A stretch of 64,000 nucleotides of DNA. Origin: Fulvia fulva. Lineage: Eukaryota > Ascomycota > Dothideomycetes > Mycosphaerellales > Mycosphaerellaceae. Shown here piece after piece: positions 32,540-42,459 of the stretch. Where the stretch lies: contig NC_063019.1 in the NCBI RefSeq assembly GCF_020509005.1, positions 744,001-808,000 on the forward strand, in the 5' to 3' direction. Under the pieces are notes generated by a model. The model did no database searches. It was not told the origin of the DNA and saw only the letters and a program-made list of their open reading frames with translations. How positions within the stretch are numbered: position 1 is the first letter of the stretch; the number at the start of each line of letters is the position of its first letter. The translations under genes were made by a program, and so were the position numbers.

Positions 32540-33460
32540 TATAACATGTTGGGCATAGAGGGAGATGCAATCGAGGTGTTCAATCTTTCATCGCAGCGAC
32601 GACCAAGATTAAAATGAAAGTTCGCTACCGCGCCACGCAGACATGTTACGTACAGCCAACACGAACAAGTGCTCCGATCCCGAGCGCTACCTTGTACGGA
32701 ATCATTTAGCAACTTGTCTATAGATAGGAACCAGTACCTGTCCTGGAGCTTGACCTCGTAGCCACAAGCTTCGCCGCACCCCAGCAATCGCCGCACCCCA
32801 GCTCGGATTCTCGCGTTCCGACACATGGTGTTGCTGGCTTGTATCAATTGCCACACACGCTCAAAATACACGATATGTAGCTCAAATTGCTCAGAATAGC
32901 ATCGCGAATACAGAATTTGAGAGCCTGTGGGCACTATAGTGGGCTCCATGGTGTGTTGTTGTATGTGGTGAGGTGGTGAGAAAGCAAGAAACGCGTGAAT
33001 CTCGACACGGGCGCATGAAGCTTTGGTGGGGCTCTCACCAAAATCCCATGCCGAAGCGTCAACACCAACCTCTCGGCAACACAACGTGTTTTTACGCGAT
33101 ATGAGTATGCAGAATATGGAAACAGATAGCTGCGAACACATTGGGAAAAAAATCAAGTTGATATGAGCAATATTGGTGGTGTTGAAGATAAAAAGTCACT
33201 GGGGTGCGGCGATTGCTGGGGTGCGGCGAAGCTTGTGGCGACCTCGTAGCTGACTACGGCTTAGATCGTATAGCGACCGCTGCAAGCGACGAGGGAGTTG
33301 CCTCTAGCACAGCCGTCATTAAGGGAGACATCGTCGGGCTCATATCTGCTAGGATCATTTCGCATCCTTAGCATCTCGCAAGCGTGCCGGGAAATCCGCC
33401 GCTCCGACAGCAAACATATCCTGGTCGTAAGAAGATTACCTATGAAGAGATGGCACAACC
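32540..33460. pseudogene. Low-copy sequence split by a MITE, possible broken gene (strand uncertain)
   Basis: When the 479-bp MITE and one copy of its 9-bp duplication are removed, both strands offer partial coding. Plus: from about 32733 (after a possible TAG acceptor) PVLELDLV runs on without a stop into ADYGLDRIATAASDEGV up to a TAG at 33367. Minus: an open stretch from 33458 down to a TAA at about 33264 continues in the same frame into YEVKLQDRYWFLSIDKLL and ends near 32539. Each has one stop that a single RIP change (CAG or CAA) would explain. I cannot tell which strand is coding, or whether either is. CpA is frequent, so the region is essentially not RIP-mutated. No family recognised. 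Confidence 0.35.
32761..33239. mobile_element. 479-bp MULE-type MITE with 41-bp perfect TIRs
   Basis: Perfect inverted repeats occupy 32761-32801 and 33199-33239, beginning GCCACAAGCTTCGCCGCACC. Each TIR contains a 13-base unit CGCCGCACCCCAG twice, separated by CAAT. The 9 bases GACCTCGTA flank the element exactly (32752-32760 and 33240-33248). A 9-bp duplication with long TIRs is characteristic of Mutator-like elements. The interior has no transposase, so it must be mobilised in trans. It shows no RIP bias and its TIRs are identical, pointing to a recent insertion or a length too short for RIP. An apparent 205-codon minus-strand frame crosses its left end and is not a gene of its own. Confidence 0.88.
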
Positions 33461-33610
33461 TTGCAGCGTAAGATGAGATTATAAGGTTGAAAGAAGCGTT
33501 ATCGGGTGTAAGGATATAATGTGTATTAGCCGAGGAGATTGCGATGATTAATGTAGGGCAATAACTTCCCCTATATAAGAGCTAATAAGGCACTACTTTT
33601 AAATAATATA

Positions 33611-33684
33611 ACGTAAAGTACTAGTAAGCTAGAAATACTAGTAAGCTAGGAATTTTGTCTTAGTACGACTAACTCGTATTCTTC
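33611..33684. repeat. Left terminal inverted repeat of Fot1-type element F4
   Basis: It starts ACGTAAAGTACTAGTAAGC after TA (33609-33610) and contains the subrepeat TACTAGTAAGCTAG twice. Its reverse complement recurs at 63687-63759 over about 74 bp. It differs from the F1/F2/F3 TIR. The 130 bp to its left (33480-33610) are AT-rich and hold nothing recognisable. Confidence 0.7.
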
Positions 33685-34587
33685 ATTAATCATTTTCACT
33701 ACTATTAAATAGAGAACTAGTGGACTCAATACTCTTATCTGATTTAGAATTATTCTCTTTATCTTCCTAGTACGTTCGTACGTTATAGCTAGTCCGACCG
33801 TAATTACTATACCGCCGTCTACTTAGCTAGTACTCTTTTATACCCTCTGACCTACGACTCTTCTATAACTATTCTATAGCCTTTAACAACTCGACGACTA
33901 CCTATAACGAGCTAACTCTATACTCTAAGACCCCGCCGTACTAGAGACGCTTTTATTTACGAGATCGGCGCTTTATAAGAGTCTTAACTTATCGTTTAAG
34001 CTTAGAGTTACGAGCTCTAAGAAGCGTATTCTCTTATAGTATTCCTTCGCCGCCTTTTATAAGCTAAGAGAAGCTATTATAAGCTATTTTAGAGTTACTT
34101 AGTATAGCGTAGTATATAAGGTTAGATTACGATATAAACTCCTTCGAATTACTTAGAGTTTAAGACTACTATAATGTCGTCTAAGGCGGGGGTAGTCCTA
34201 GCGGGACTCGTAGGCGTATATTAAGGCGATTAAGTACTACTTACGCGTTAATAGGAACTAACCTTATAGCCTTAAAGGCCTTCTTATAGTTTAACGCGGT
34301 AAATACGTCGAAAAACGAGTCTTTAAACGCCGGAAGGAAGGGTACTTTATTAATATAGAAGACGCGCTAACGCGCTAAGTCCCGTACGCGTTATAAGTAC
34401 TTTAGCTTTAACGGCGTAAAACAAACTACGTTAAGAGGCTATAGGATATATAACGAATACGCTAGTATATAGAGCGTAAGGATCTTATAGCCTAGATAGT
34501 AGTCCTTAAAACCCTAGTTTAAATAGCTCTTATAGCTGTCCAAAATAAGTAATATATAGCTACCTATAGAACGCGCCTCTATATACG
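33685..34587 (-). pseudogene. Fot1-type transposase of F4, C-terminal part
   Basis: On the minus strand the second catalytic region reads LILDSYKSYLN (Asp at 34538-34540) and the third reads LNVVCFTPLKLKY, where the expected Asp is Asn (codon on plus positions 34430-34432), explained by TTG to TTA. The long C-terminal tail follows. The family is DDE_1 but a different lineage from F2. The frame continues to the right at 41708 after the Gypsy element inserted at 34588; the duplicated target is ATACG. Confidence 0.8.
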
Positions 34588-34785
34588 TATTACGGGCGAG
34601 AGTACTATAATAGGGTCGGGTAAAGACATATATAGTTACGCGAGCTATCTAAGAGAGCGCGAGAAGCGCGAGAAGATAAAGTCGCGCGAATCGAGCTAGC
34701 GGGTACTAGCGGCCGCTAGCGCGCGGGTATACGGCCGACGATACTATATTACGAGGTAGTTCGTAGAAAAGGCTATCTCGTAATA
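34588..34785 (-). repeat. 3' LTR of Gypsy element G1 (198 bp)
   Basis: It starts TATTACGGGCGAGAG and ends CTCGTAATA (TG...CA decayed). The preceding ATACG (34583-34587) is repeated after the other LTR at 41703-41707. The minus-strand purine tract lies next to it at about 34786-34802 (cccccc and tcctcg on the plus strand). Confidence 0.9.
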
Positions 34786-34799
34786 GTACCCCCCCTCCT

Positions 34800-37700
34800 C
34801 GAATAAGGAGCTCCTACGACGTTTCTATATCTAATACTCGGAGCGTATAGAGGACTATCGCTAGTACTAATACCGGTACTAGTTTTAAGGGCTTTATCGA
34901 GGAAGCTATAGTTATACCGCGTTTATATCTACGGTCCGAGGATTAGCGTTAGCCCGTATTAAGTTACCGGCTAATCGAGTCCGTTAAAGGTAGGCTTAGA
35001 TTTATCTAGGTATCGCTAGTAGAACGCGATTACAAGTTCTTTATATCTAGGTAGTATAGCTGACTACTTAGCCTAGCTCCGCGTACGATTCTTCTAAATA
35101 ACTATATACTTTATATCGTTATACCTAATCTTAGAATCTACTAGATCCTCTACTTCGTGTTCCTCCGATACCTAGCCTTCGCGTTCAACAATTACGGGCG
35201 CTAGTAGTAGTTTACGTTATCTAGGTATCCCTTCGGTTACTACGCGGCGTAACTTACTCGTATAGAACACGTTATAGATTTATATCCTATCGCTAAGTTC
35301 GAGTTCGTACGAGCGTCTACCTACGGCCCTAACGACTCAAAACGGTCTAAGGAACTTATAATCGAGTTTCTTACTTAGGCGTATAGTCTTAGTATTACGG
35401 GCATCTAGTAGAACTATATCGTTAGGCTAGTATATAGGCGCTAGCGCTCGCCGAGTGTTTACGGCGTCGGCCGTTCGTACTTACGTAAAAGTATATACGT
35501 CGCGTAGCTCGTCTAGGCGGTCGCGGCGTATAGACTCGAGCACCCGCTATATTTATACTTAAGTGTCTTATATATTATTAACTAACGCGTTAGCGGCCTC
35601 GACGTTAGATACTTCCCGAGCTATAACTTATAGTTTAGCTAGGCTACTAAACTCTATCCGCGGGTAGTAGCTAGAGTCGGCGAAGAATAGAGTTATTCCG
35701 GTACTTATAGACTCGTAATTATTAAGGGCGAACTCGGCGTCGGGTAGTAACTCGACCTAGTTATCTTGTTAATAGTTAGTATAGGCGTAGATATACTATT
35801 CGAGTACTTAGTTTATACGTTCTAATTGCCTATCCGTTTCTAGATAGAAGGCTATAGAAAGATTTTAGTAGATACTAAGCCTTACGTAGAGTCTACGGAA
35901 GAGCGCGCTAACGAATTACGTACCTCTATCGCTTACGACCACTTCCGGTAGGCCGTATACGGGGAATATATACTTATAGAACAAGGTAGCGGCGTGCTTA
36001 GCGTTCAAGTTATTAGTAACGAGTAGCCGTACGCGTTTAGTTAGTATATCGGTAACTATTATAACGTGTTTATAGATTAGTCTAGTATCGAGATCTTTAC
36101 TAGCGGGTAGGTCGACAATAAAGTCTACGGCAATATACTTCTATTCGTAACCGGGCGTATAGTATAGGGATAGGGTGCCTTACTTTATTAGTTTTAATAG
36201 AGTCGAGCGCCTATATACTCGGAAGTATAGTACGTATCTTATAACGTTACGTACTATACTAGGCTAGAAGAGGTTTTGCCTCTATAGTAGATTAAAAGTC
36301 CTTACTATACCTTAGTAGCTAGCTGCTCTACTATTATAGTATTTACGTACTATCCGGGTACGGAGGTTCTAAAAGGCTAGGATATATAAGGCTTTATTGA
36401 CGTATAGTCGATCCGCGATAATTTCGTAATCTAATACGGCGATCTTCTATTATTATAGCTATACGTTAGCGATCCCTTACTAGAGATCGAACTTTAGTTC
36501 AAGTATACGTATCGTTATAGACCGGCTATTATATACTTCTATATATAGTTCTTCTTTATATAACTCCGTTTGCTCCCGTTCCTCTAGTAGCGTAAATTCG
36601 TCTAACGGCTCTATACTTCCTTCGATAGGTTGCTCGTTACTAGGCGTCTCTTCGACCAGGACTCTACTATCTAGTTCCGAGTCGACGTTACTACCTGCCT
36701 CGGCGTCGTTTAGTTCGAGTAACGGCTATATTACGTCTCGCTAGGCGAGGCGGGTTGATCGCCGGGGGGTAGCGACATCGCTAGTATAGTAGTCGTCTTC
36801 TTTATCGTCCGAGTCGTAAATTAATAGTACTTAATAGTTCATTAGTAGGTCGTCCTATACTTATATAGCGAACTAAGTAACGATGTCTAGGTTATAGGGT
36901 TTTAGAATAGTCTATTAATAATACTACCTTCTAGTATCGTCCACCCCCGCCGGTATGTCCTAAGAGCGACGGGTAAGACTATCTAGTTTTGTTCCTTAGG
37001 CGCCCGGGCGATAGGTGATCTTAAAGTTAAACTAGGATAGAAACTTAGTCTAGCGTACCTAGCGCTAGTTAAGCTACTTAGTAGTTATAAAGTACTTAAG
37101 ATTACGGTAATCGGTAAGCACCCGAACTAGCTTATCGTCTATAGCGCCGATAAGTTCCGGTTACTATTCCTCGAACGCCTTGACGAGAGCTAGTAGCTCT
37201 TTATCGTAAATGTCGTAGTTATATTCTTACGGACTAAGCTTCTTCGAGTAGAACGCTACGGGTCTAAGGACGCCGTTAACTATCTATAATAGTACCCCTA
37301 TATTAACCTAGTCGCTAGAGTCTGTTTCTACCTAAATCTGCTCGCCTAGTTAATAATAGGCTAGTATATCTACTTGGCTAAAGCGCTACTTAAGTTCCTT
37401 AAAGGCTATATCGTACTATTAGGTCTATACGAAGGGTAGCTTCTTAACTACCTTACGGTCGACTTTACTCTTTTTACCTATCTTCGTAAGGTCTATAAGG
37501 CACGCGGTTACTTCAGAGAAAGCGTAGATAAACTTCCTATAGAATCTAGTAAAGCTAAGAAATGTAAGAACGTCCTTAACGTTACGAGGCACCTCCTAGT
37601 TTATAATAGCTTTAATCTTTATAGGGTCGATCTTAACGCCCTCCGTCGTGATAATAAGGCCTAGGTATTTGATTCGTTTAACGTAGAATTTATACTTGTC

Positions 37701-40700
37701 GATGTCTACTAGTAGCCCTATATTCCGTAGTCTATATAGGACCTTTTGTACGTAAGCTCTATAATTATCTAAGGAGCCGTCCGTATAAATCAGGATATTA
37801 TCGAGGTATACTTTAGCAAAGTCGTCTAGGAATTCTCGGAGGATGTTATTGATCTTGCGCTACTAACTACTAGGGCTATTATAGAGGCCGAACGGAAGGA
37901 CCTTAAACTAGTATAATCTATACCTAGTAATAGAGGCGGTTATCTATTCGTCCCCCTTACGGATACGTATATTGTTAAATACGGCGACGATATTAAGCTT
38001 AGTAAACTACTTGGCCTTAGAAACTCGCTTAAGTGTCTCCCTTAATAGAGGTATTAGGTATCGGTCCTTAACTATAATAGTATTTAGGGCGCGGTAGTCG
38101 GCGTAGACGCGGAGTCCGCCTCCTAGCTTTTTAACAATTAATACGGGGGACGACATGTCTAATTTGGATAGTTCGACCGTACCGTTAGCTATACTATTAT
38201 CAATAAATTTCTTAACGACTACTAGCTGATCCGGGTTTATACTAAAGGGCTTCTTATAGGGTCGCTACGTCTCTAATCCTAGTTTTAAGTTGATTATATA
38301 GTCGGACGGGCTGTACTTAGGTAGCTTGAACTCGCTCTTATACCTAAAGGCGTCGGCTAGGTCGTAATATTCGGGCGGTAGCTTGACCTTCGGGTCCTAT
38401 ACCTTGTTCTTATTTATAAAGATTTCTAAATTATCTAGCGATATAGCGAAGGTAGAGGTATACTCCTCGTCGTCGAAATCCTCCGGCTATAGTACGAAGA
38501 GCTTATTAGCGTCTAGCTCGTCTTATCGCTTCTAGGCTCGCCTTACTATACGATAATAGGCGTCCGCGCTAATAAAATAGATATCGGGTTCTAGCTCGGG
38601 TAATACTAGTTTCGGCGCCTTAGGCTTACTATTATCGGCTTCTATTATAATCGTGTAAGGCATACCGTTCTAGTAATAATATTAGTAGTAGGTAGGCTTG
38701 TCAAAGCTAAGTGTCTTATGTTTAAAGCTGTACGAAGGGTCGTGTTCATTGAGCTAGGAGATGCCTAGTACTAGGTCGTACTTATCGAGGTTAGTAACGT
38801 AGTATAGCTCTTAACTAGTATAGCTACCGATAGTAACGTCTATTAGTACTACTTCGAGTAGTTGTATAGCCGCTCCGTTAGCTATACGTAGGCGTCTTGG
38901 CCTTTCTAGCTTAAAGGTAGGGACTTTGTTTACGCGAACAAATCTTAGGTTAATAAACTTAGAGGAGGCGCTAGTACTAGAGAGGGTGAGTACGTTTGCT
39001 CTTCTACCTAATATACTAGTTATAGTACTAGTATATACTATATACTTTCTATACATTAGTTATATATATATAGGCGTATAGGTATTACCCTTAGCTATTA
39101 CTATATATACATATTCTTCCTCTTAGATATATATCTCGTAGTCTTGTTCTTCGTATTCATAATTCGTAGATTCGTATATTACTCCTTTAGCGCGACGGTA
39201 CTAAGGAGCTAGGCATTTCCCTATACGGGTAGTACTTCGATCTAGAGGGCTAGCGCGTCGGTTATAGCGTTAAGAGCAATAGGTATCTCGCGGTCGACGT
39301 CGCCGGTACGCTACTTACTACGGGAGTTATAAAGAATATATACGGGGTCGAGGCCGGTATGTCTAGGTTTACGATAGCGGAAGTAGCGGCCTTACTAGCG
39401 TAGCCGGTCCCGGAGTTCGTCGGTAAGCTTAGGTAGTATAGTATAACGCTAGGGGATAAGGCGTACGGCCGGGCTAGCGTTCTAGGTACGCGTAGAGACC
39501 GTAAGCGTATTGTTTATAGTAGGCGGCGCGGCTCGTAGTACTATACTAGCGCTCTGTTGTCTAAAGCCCTATTAGCCTAGTCCTTAACTACTACGACGCC
39601 CGTTACTACCTTACTAGGTATCCTTGTCCTTATCCCTCTTACTATATATACTCTTTACGGTATTATATACCTCTTCTTTGGCTTTAGCGATACGAATAAA
39701 CTGGCTAACGGGTTCTATAAGCTAGTAGTCCTCTATCCTCTTTATCTAGAACTCGTTTAGGCTAATCTATAGCTCGTACGACACTATAGGCTTACCGGCC
39801 TTAGCGCTAAGGCGGCGGTATTTGACGATATATTTACTGAACTCCTAGCCGTACTTCTACTTTAGCTAGTATAGGTCGCGTCTAGCCTTAAGCTTAATAT
39901 CTCGAGGATTCTTACCAAAGTTATCGTCTAACTCGTCCTATATATCCTCGAGGCTTACCTAATCGACGTTCTCGATAGTAGTACGGATAATATCCCTAGG
40001 GGTACCGAGAGTATAACGCTTAACGTAGTTAAAGATATTAAGGCAAGGTGTTTATATAGTATATCGTACCGTAATAGAGTCCTTATAGCTCTCTTTCTAG
40101 TCGATATAGGAGAGCTCGCCTAAGTTGTCGAACTCTTTAGGATAGGGGAAACGTTAGTCGGTCTAGGCGGCAAATATCGTAGTATTATTAGTACGGGCTA
40201 TCAAGGGTATAAGAGAACCGGCGCGGGTAGTACGGTTATAGGTACGGGCCCGATAGCCGCTACCTACTAGAGTCTAAGAACGACGGGTACCGGCTTATAG
40301 GAATCCTTCTAGACTAGTAGTCTACTATTCTTACTACTACGACTATTACTAGGGTCGTAACTACTTAGGGAAAGTGAGCGGGCGGTCTCGCTCGCTTAGT
40401 AAGGCGGTAAGCTAGGCTTATGTCTTAAGTTACGAGATCTTAGTATCCTACTATATAATCTTGGCCTTAAGTTAGTCGACTTCGTCCTCTACTTACTCGA
40501 GATAGCTATTAGTAGTGCTAATACGGCCTACTAGCTTATCGGTAATCTTCTTATAGTGTTCCTTAGTTACGGCGTCGTCTAAGGCTATTTATAGTATCTA
40601 GATACGGGCCTTAGTATCTTCCTAGGATGTTTGATATATTATAGTATCGGCTTATATCTTATCTCGCTCGGTCGCTATATCCTATCGGTCTTCGAAGACG

Positions 40701-41400
40701 ACATTCTATTCTTCTTAGAGCTTCGCGAGTTTAGTATCGACTTGATCGCGTTCCTCGCGATAGCGTGGTACCTAGGCTTAGGAGTAGTCGAGTATAACCT
40801 TCTAGTAGGCGTACCTATCTATAGTACTCTTAACCTTAAGATATATAGTATTAGGCCGTAAGGTAACTACCCTCTTAAATACTTCGGTATCGGCGATCTT
40901 ATAGTTTATTAGATCGTACTCGAAGTCTATGTCGTCGAAGTCGATCTAGTCTATACGAGGAGGTCGTATACTATTAATAAACTATATAAAGTCGATACCT
41001 TTACTATCGTCCTCGTAAGACAAGAGACGAGTGTCTTCGATATCTAGTCGTACTAGCTTCTTACCTTCTTCCCTACTACCCTCGTGTCGTATCAAAGACT
41101 AAGGCGTATTATTAGTTATAGGAATTTGTAACTCGGGTATATAAAGATAAGAGAGAGTAGACCTGTCTGTTCTATTTCCTTACTTATACTATATCCTACT
41201 TACGCGGTCCGGATATATACTATTACTAAGGATCGAGTTGAGCTAGTTCTAAAGTTCTAGGCTCTAAGAGTCTCCGGTTAGTAACTCGGCTAAGATAGAG
41301 GGCGTACGATATAGGTGTTACTATCGCTAAATAGTATCGCTAGGTCATATACTTAAAGGTCGTAGGGGAGGGCGTCGAGAGGTCTCGTTAGCGTTCTCTA
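34800..41400 (-). pseudogene. Gypsy element G1 gag-pol with chromodomain integrase, RIP-inactivated
   Basis: From right to left: gag with a CCHC-like knuckle about 39345-39395 (YFRYRKPRHTGLD), protease region, RT about 37600-38300, RNase H about 36950-37500, integrase about 35270-36400. RT shows SPVLIVKKLGGGLRVYADYRALN, KVLPFGLYNSPS and a catalytic box YLDN at 37797-37808 where YLDD is expected. Integrase has VDFIVDLPASK (first catalytic Asp) near 36100 and KLDYKFLRPF near 35370. A C-terminal chromodomain is visible about 34990-35170 (HEVEDLVDSK, then KELV-x-FY-x-RYLDKSKPTF). This order, RT-RNaseH-IN-chromodomain, defines a chromovirus of Ty3/Gypsy. Stops throughout. Confidence 0.88.
38811..39056 (-). 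pseudogene. G1 protease region fragment
   Basis: An 81-codon open stretch reads ASSKFINLRFVRVNKVPTF and then LEVVLIDVTIG, resembling the retropepsin segment DSGAS-x-FI...FV and its distal strands. The catalytic Asp-Ser-Gly is not seen; the equivalent residues read SSTSAS. This is a piece of the G1 polyprotein, not a separate gene. Confidence 0.55.
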
Positions 41401-41504
41401 TTATCGTAAATGAATCGTACGGTCTAGTACTATCGTACTGTCTCGGGCGGTCTTAGTATCGTACGTAGAGGTTAGCTCTCTACTCGTAGGTAGGCGTAAC
41501 TAAC

Positions 41505-41702
41505 TATTACGGGCGAGAGTACTATAATAGGGTCGGGTAAAGACATATATAGTTACGTAAGCTATCTAAGAGAGCGCGAGAAGCGCGAGAAGATAAAGTC
41601 GCGCGAATCGAGCTAGCGGGTACTAGCGGCCGCTAGCGCGCGGGCGTACGGCCGACGATACTATATTACGAGGTAGTTCGTAGAAAAGGCTATCTCGTAA
41701 TA
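41505..41702 (-). repeat. 5' LTR of Gypsy element G1 (198 bp)
   Basis: It is almost identical to the LTR at 34588-34785, including an alternating GCGCGAGAAGCGCGAG stretch and a GCGGCCGCTAGCGCGCGGG block. ATACG follows (41703-41707), completing the 5-bp target duplication. On the minus strand the sequence after this LTR reads gttagttacgcc and should be the primer site; I cannot name the tRNA. Confidence 0.9.
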
Positions 41703-41707
41703 ATACG

Positions 41708-41980
41708 TTAAAGTGCTTTAACTACTCGAGGCTAAGTACGTTATTTATCTATCTATTCTCGGAGACCGTAAGCTTCGAATTCCGCGGTATATCTATCTCT
41801 TCGTACTATACTAAAATATAGACGCGCCCTTTATAGATAATAAAGGGTAGGGTCGAGTAGCTAGCGGTATAGATACTCTAAATAACTATAACCTACTCTC
41901 TATTACTAGGCTAAGTAGCTATAGGGCGAGAGCGTCGTTCTAAGCTAGTACCGGCTCGTTAGCGTCGAATAAGGTACGTA
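41708..41980 (-). pseudogene. Fot1-type transposase of F4, central part
   Basis: On the minus strand: SNREWVIVI near 41890, then GRVYILVWYEE and PRNSKLTVSENR, then LSLEWLKHFN, continuing in sense into the part at 34587. These are the blocks between first and second catalytic Asp in Fot1-type transposases. The first Asp block would lie just to the right but the LINE E tail begins at about 41981. Confidence 0.75.
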
Positions 41981-42216
41981 ATATAGATAGATAGATTTGT
42001 TATTCTCCTATTCTAGGACCCTATTCGGCCTATATAGGTATATATCTATTGTTATATATTAAGGGAAACCCGAATAGGTAAAAACCCTTCCCGCCCCTAA
42101 CCTCTCCTTATCTAGATTAGCTTTCCCTCTAAACGTACGTAGTCTATATTACTACCCCGTTAGCCGCCGCTCCTAGCCGGTCTTATCGCGCTACGCCGTG
42201 TCCTCTCTTCCTATAC
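41981..42216 (-). mobile_element. LINE E, 3' end
   Basis: The minus-strand tail (atagatagatagattt on plus) and the conserved 3' UTR blocks (gggaaacccgaatagg, aacccttcccgcccc) match LINE A and LINE B. At 42216 it is cut by Copia B; the target duplication TATAC (42212-42216, 47666-47670) shows that the rest of LINE E resumes at 47666. Confidence 0.88.
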
Positions 42217-42434
42217 TATTAAATAGGTACGAGTTGCGTAGTAGTAGAAGACGGCGGATTATACGAAAGACGAAGAAGGACCTAATAGGATAGCGTATAT
42301 CTATATATAGTATCGCTAGTGTTAGTGTAGGTGTTTTAGGAGGGACAGCTGTACTTAGGACTTGACTAGCAAGCCCTGATTACTAATCCCCCTAAGCACT
42401 CAATGTTGACCCTATGACCTGCATATTCTCAACA
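42217..42434 (-). repeat. 3' LTR of Copia B, short-U3 type (218 bp)
   Basis: It starts TATTAAATAGGTACGAG and ends GCATATTCTCAACA. It shares its R/U5-side half with the long-U3 LTRs but has a different U3. The minus-strand purine tract GAGTGGGAG adjoins it at 42435-42443. Confidence 0.92.
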
Positions 42435-42459
42435 CTCCCACTCGGGTCAGAAGGTCTCA

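Noticed and set aside
32539..33156. 205-codon minus-strand frame
   Set aside because: It runs from low-copy sequence through the left TIR into the MITE interior, so it is a chance fusion created by the insertion and not a gene in itself.
40631..40861. 76-codon plus-strand frame
   Set aside because: It is within minus-strand gag of G1; hydrophobic composition comes from TpA-rich RIP sequence, and no start context or motif supports it.
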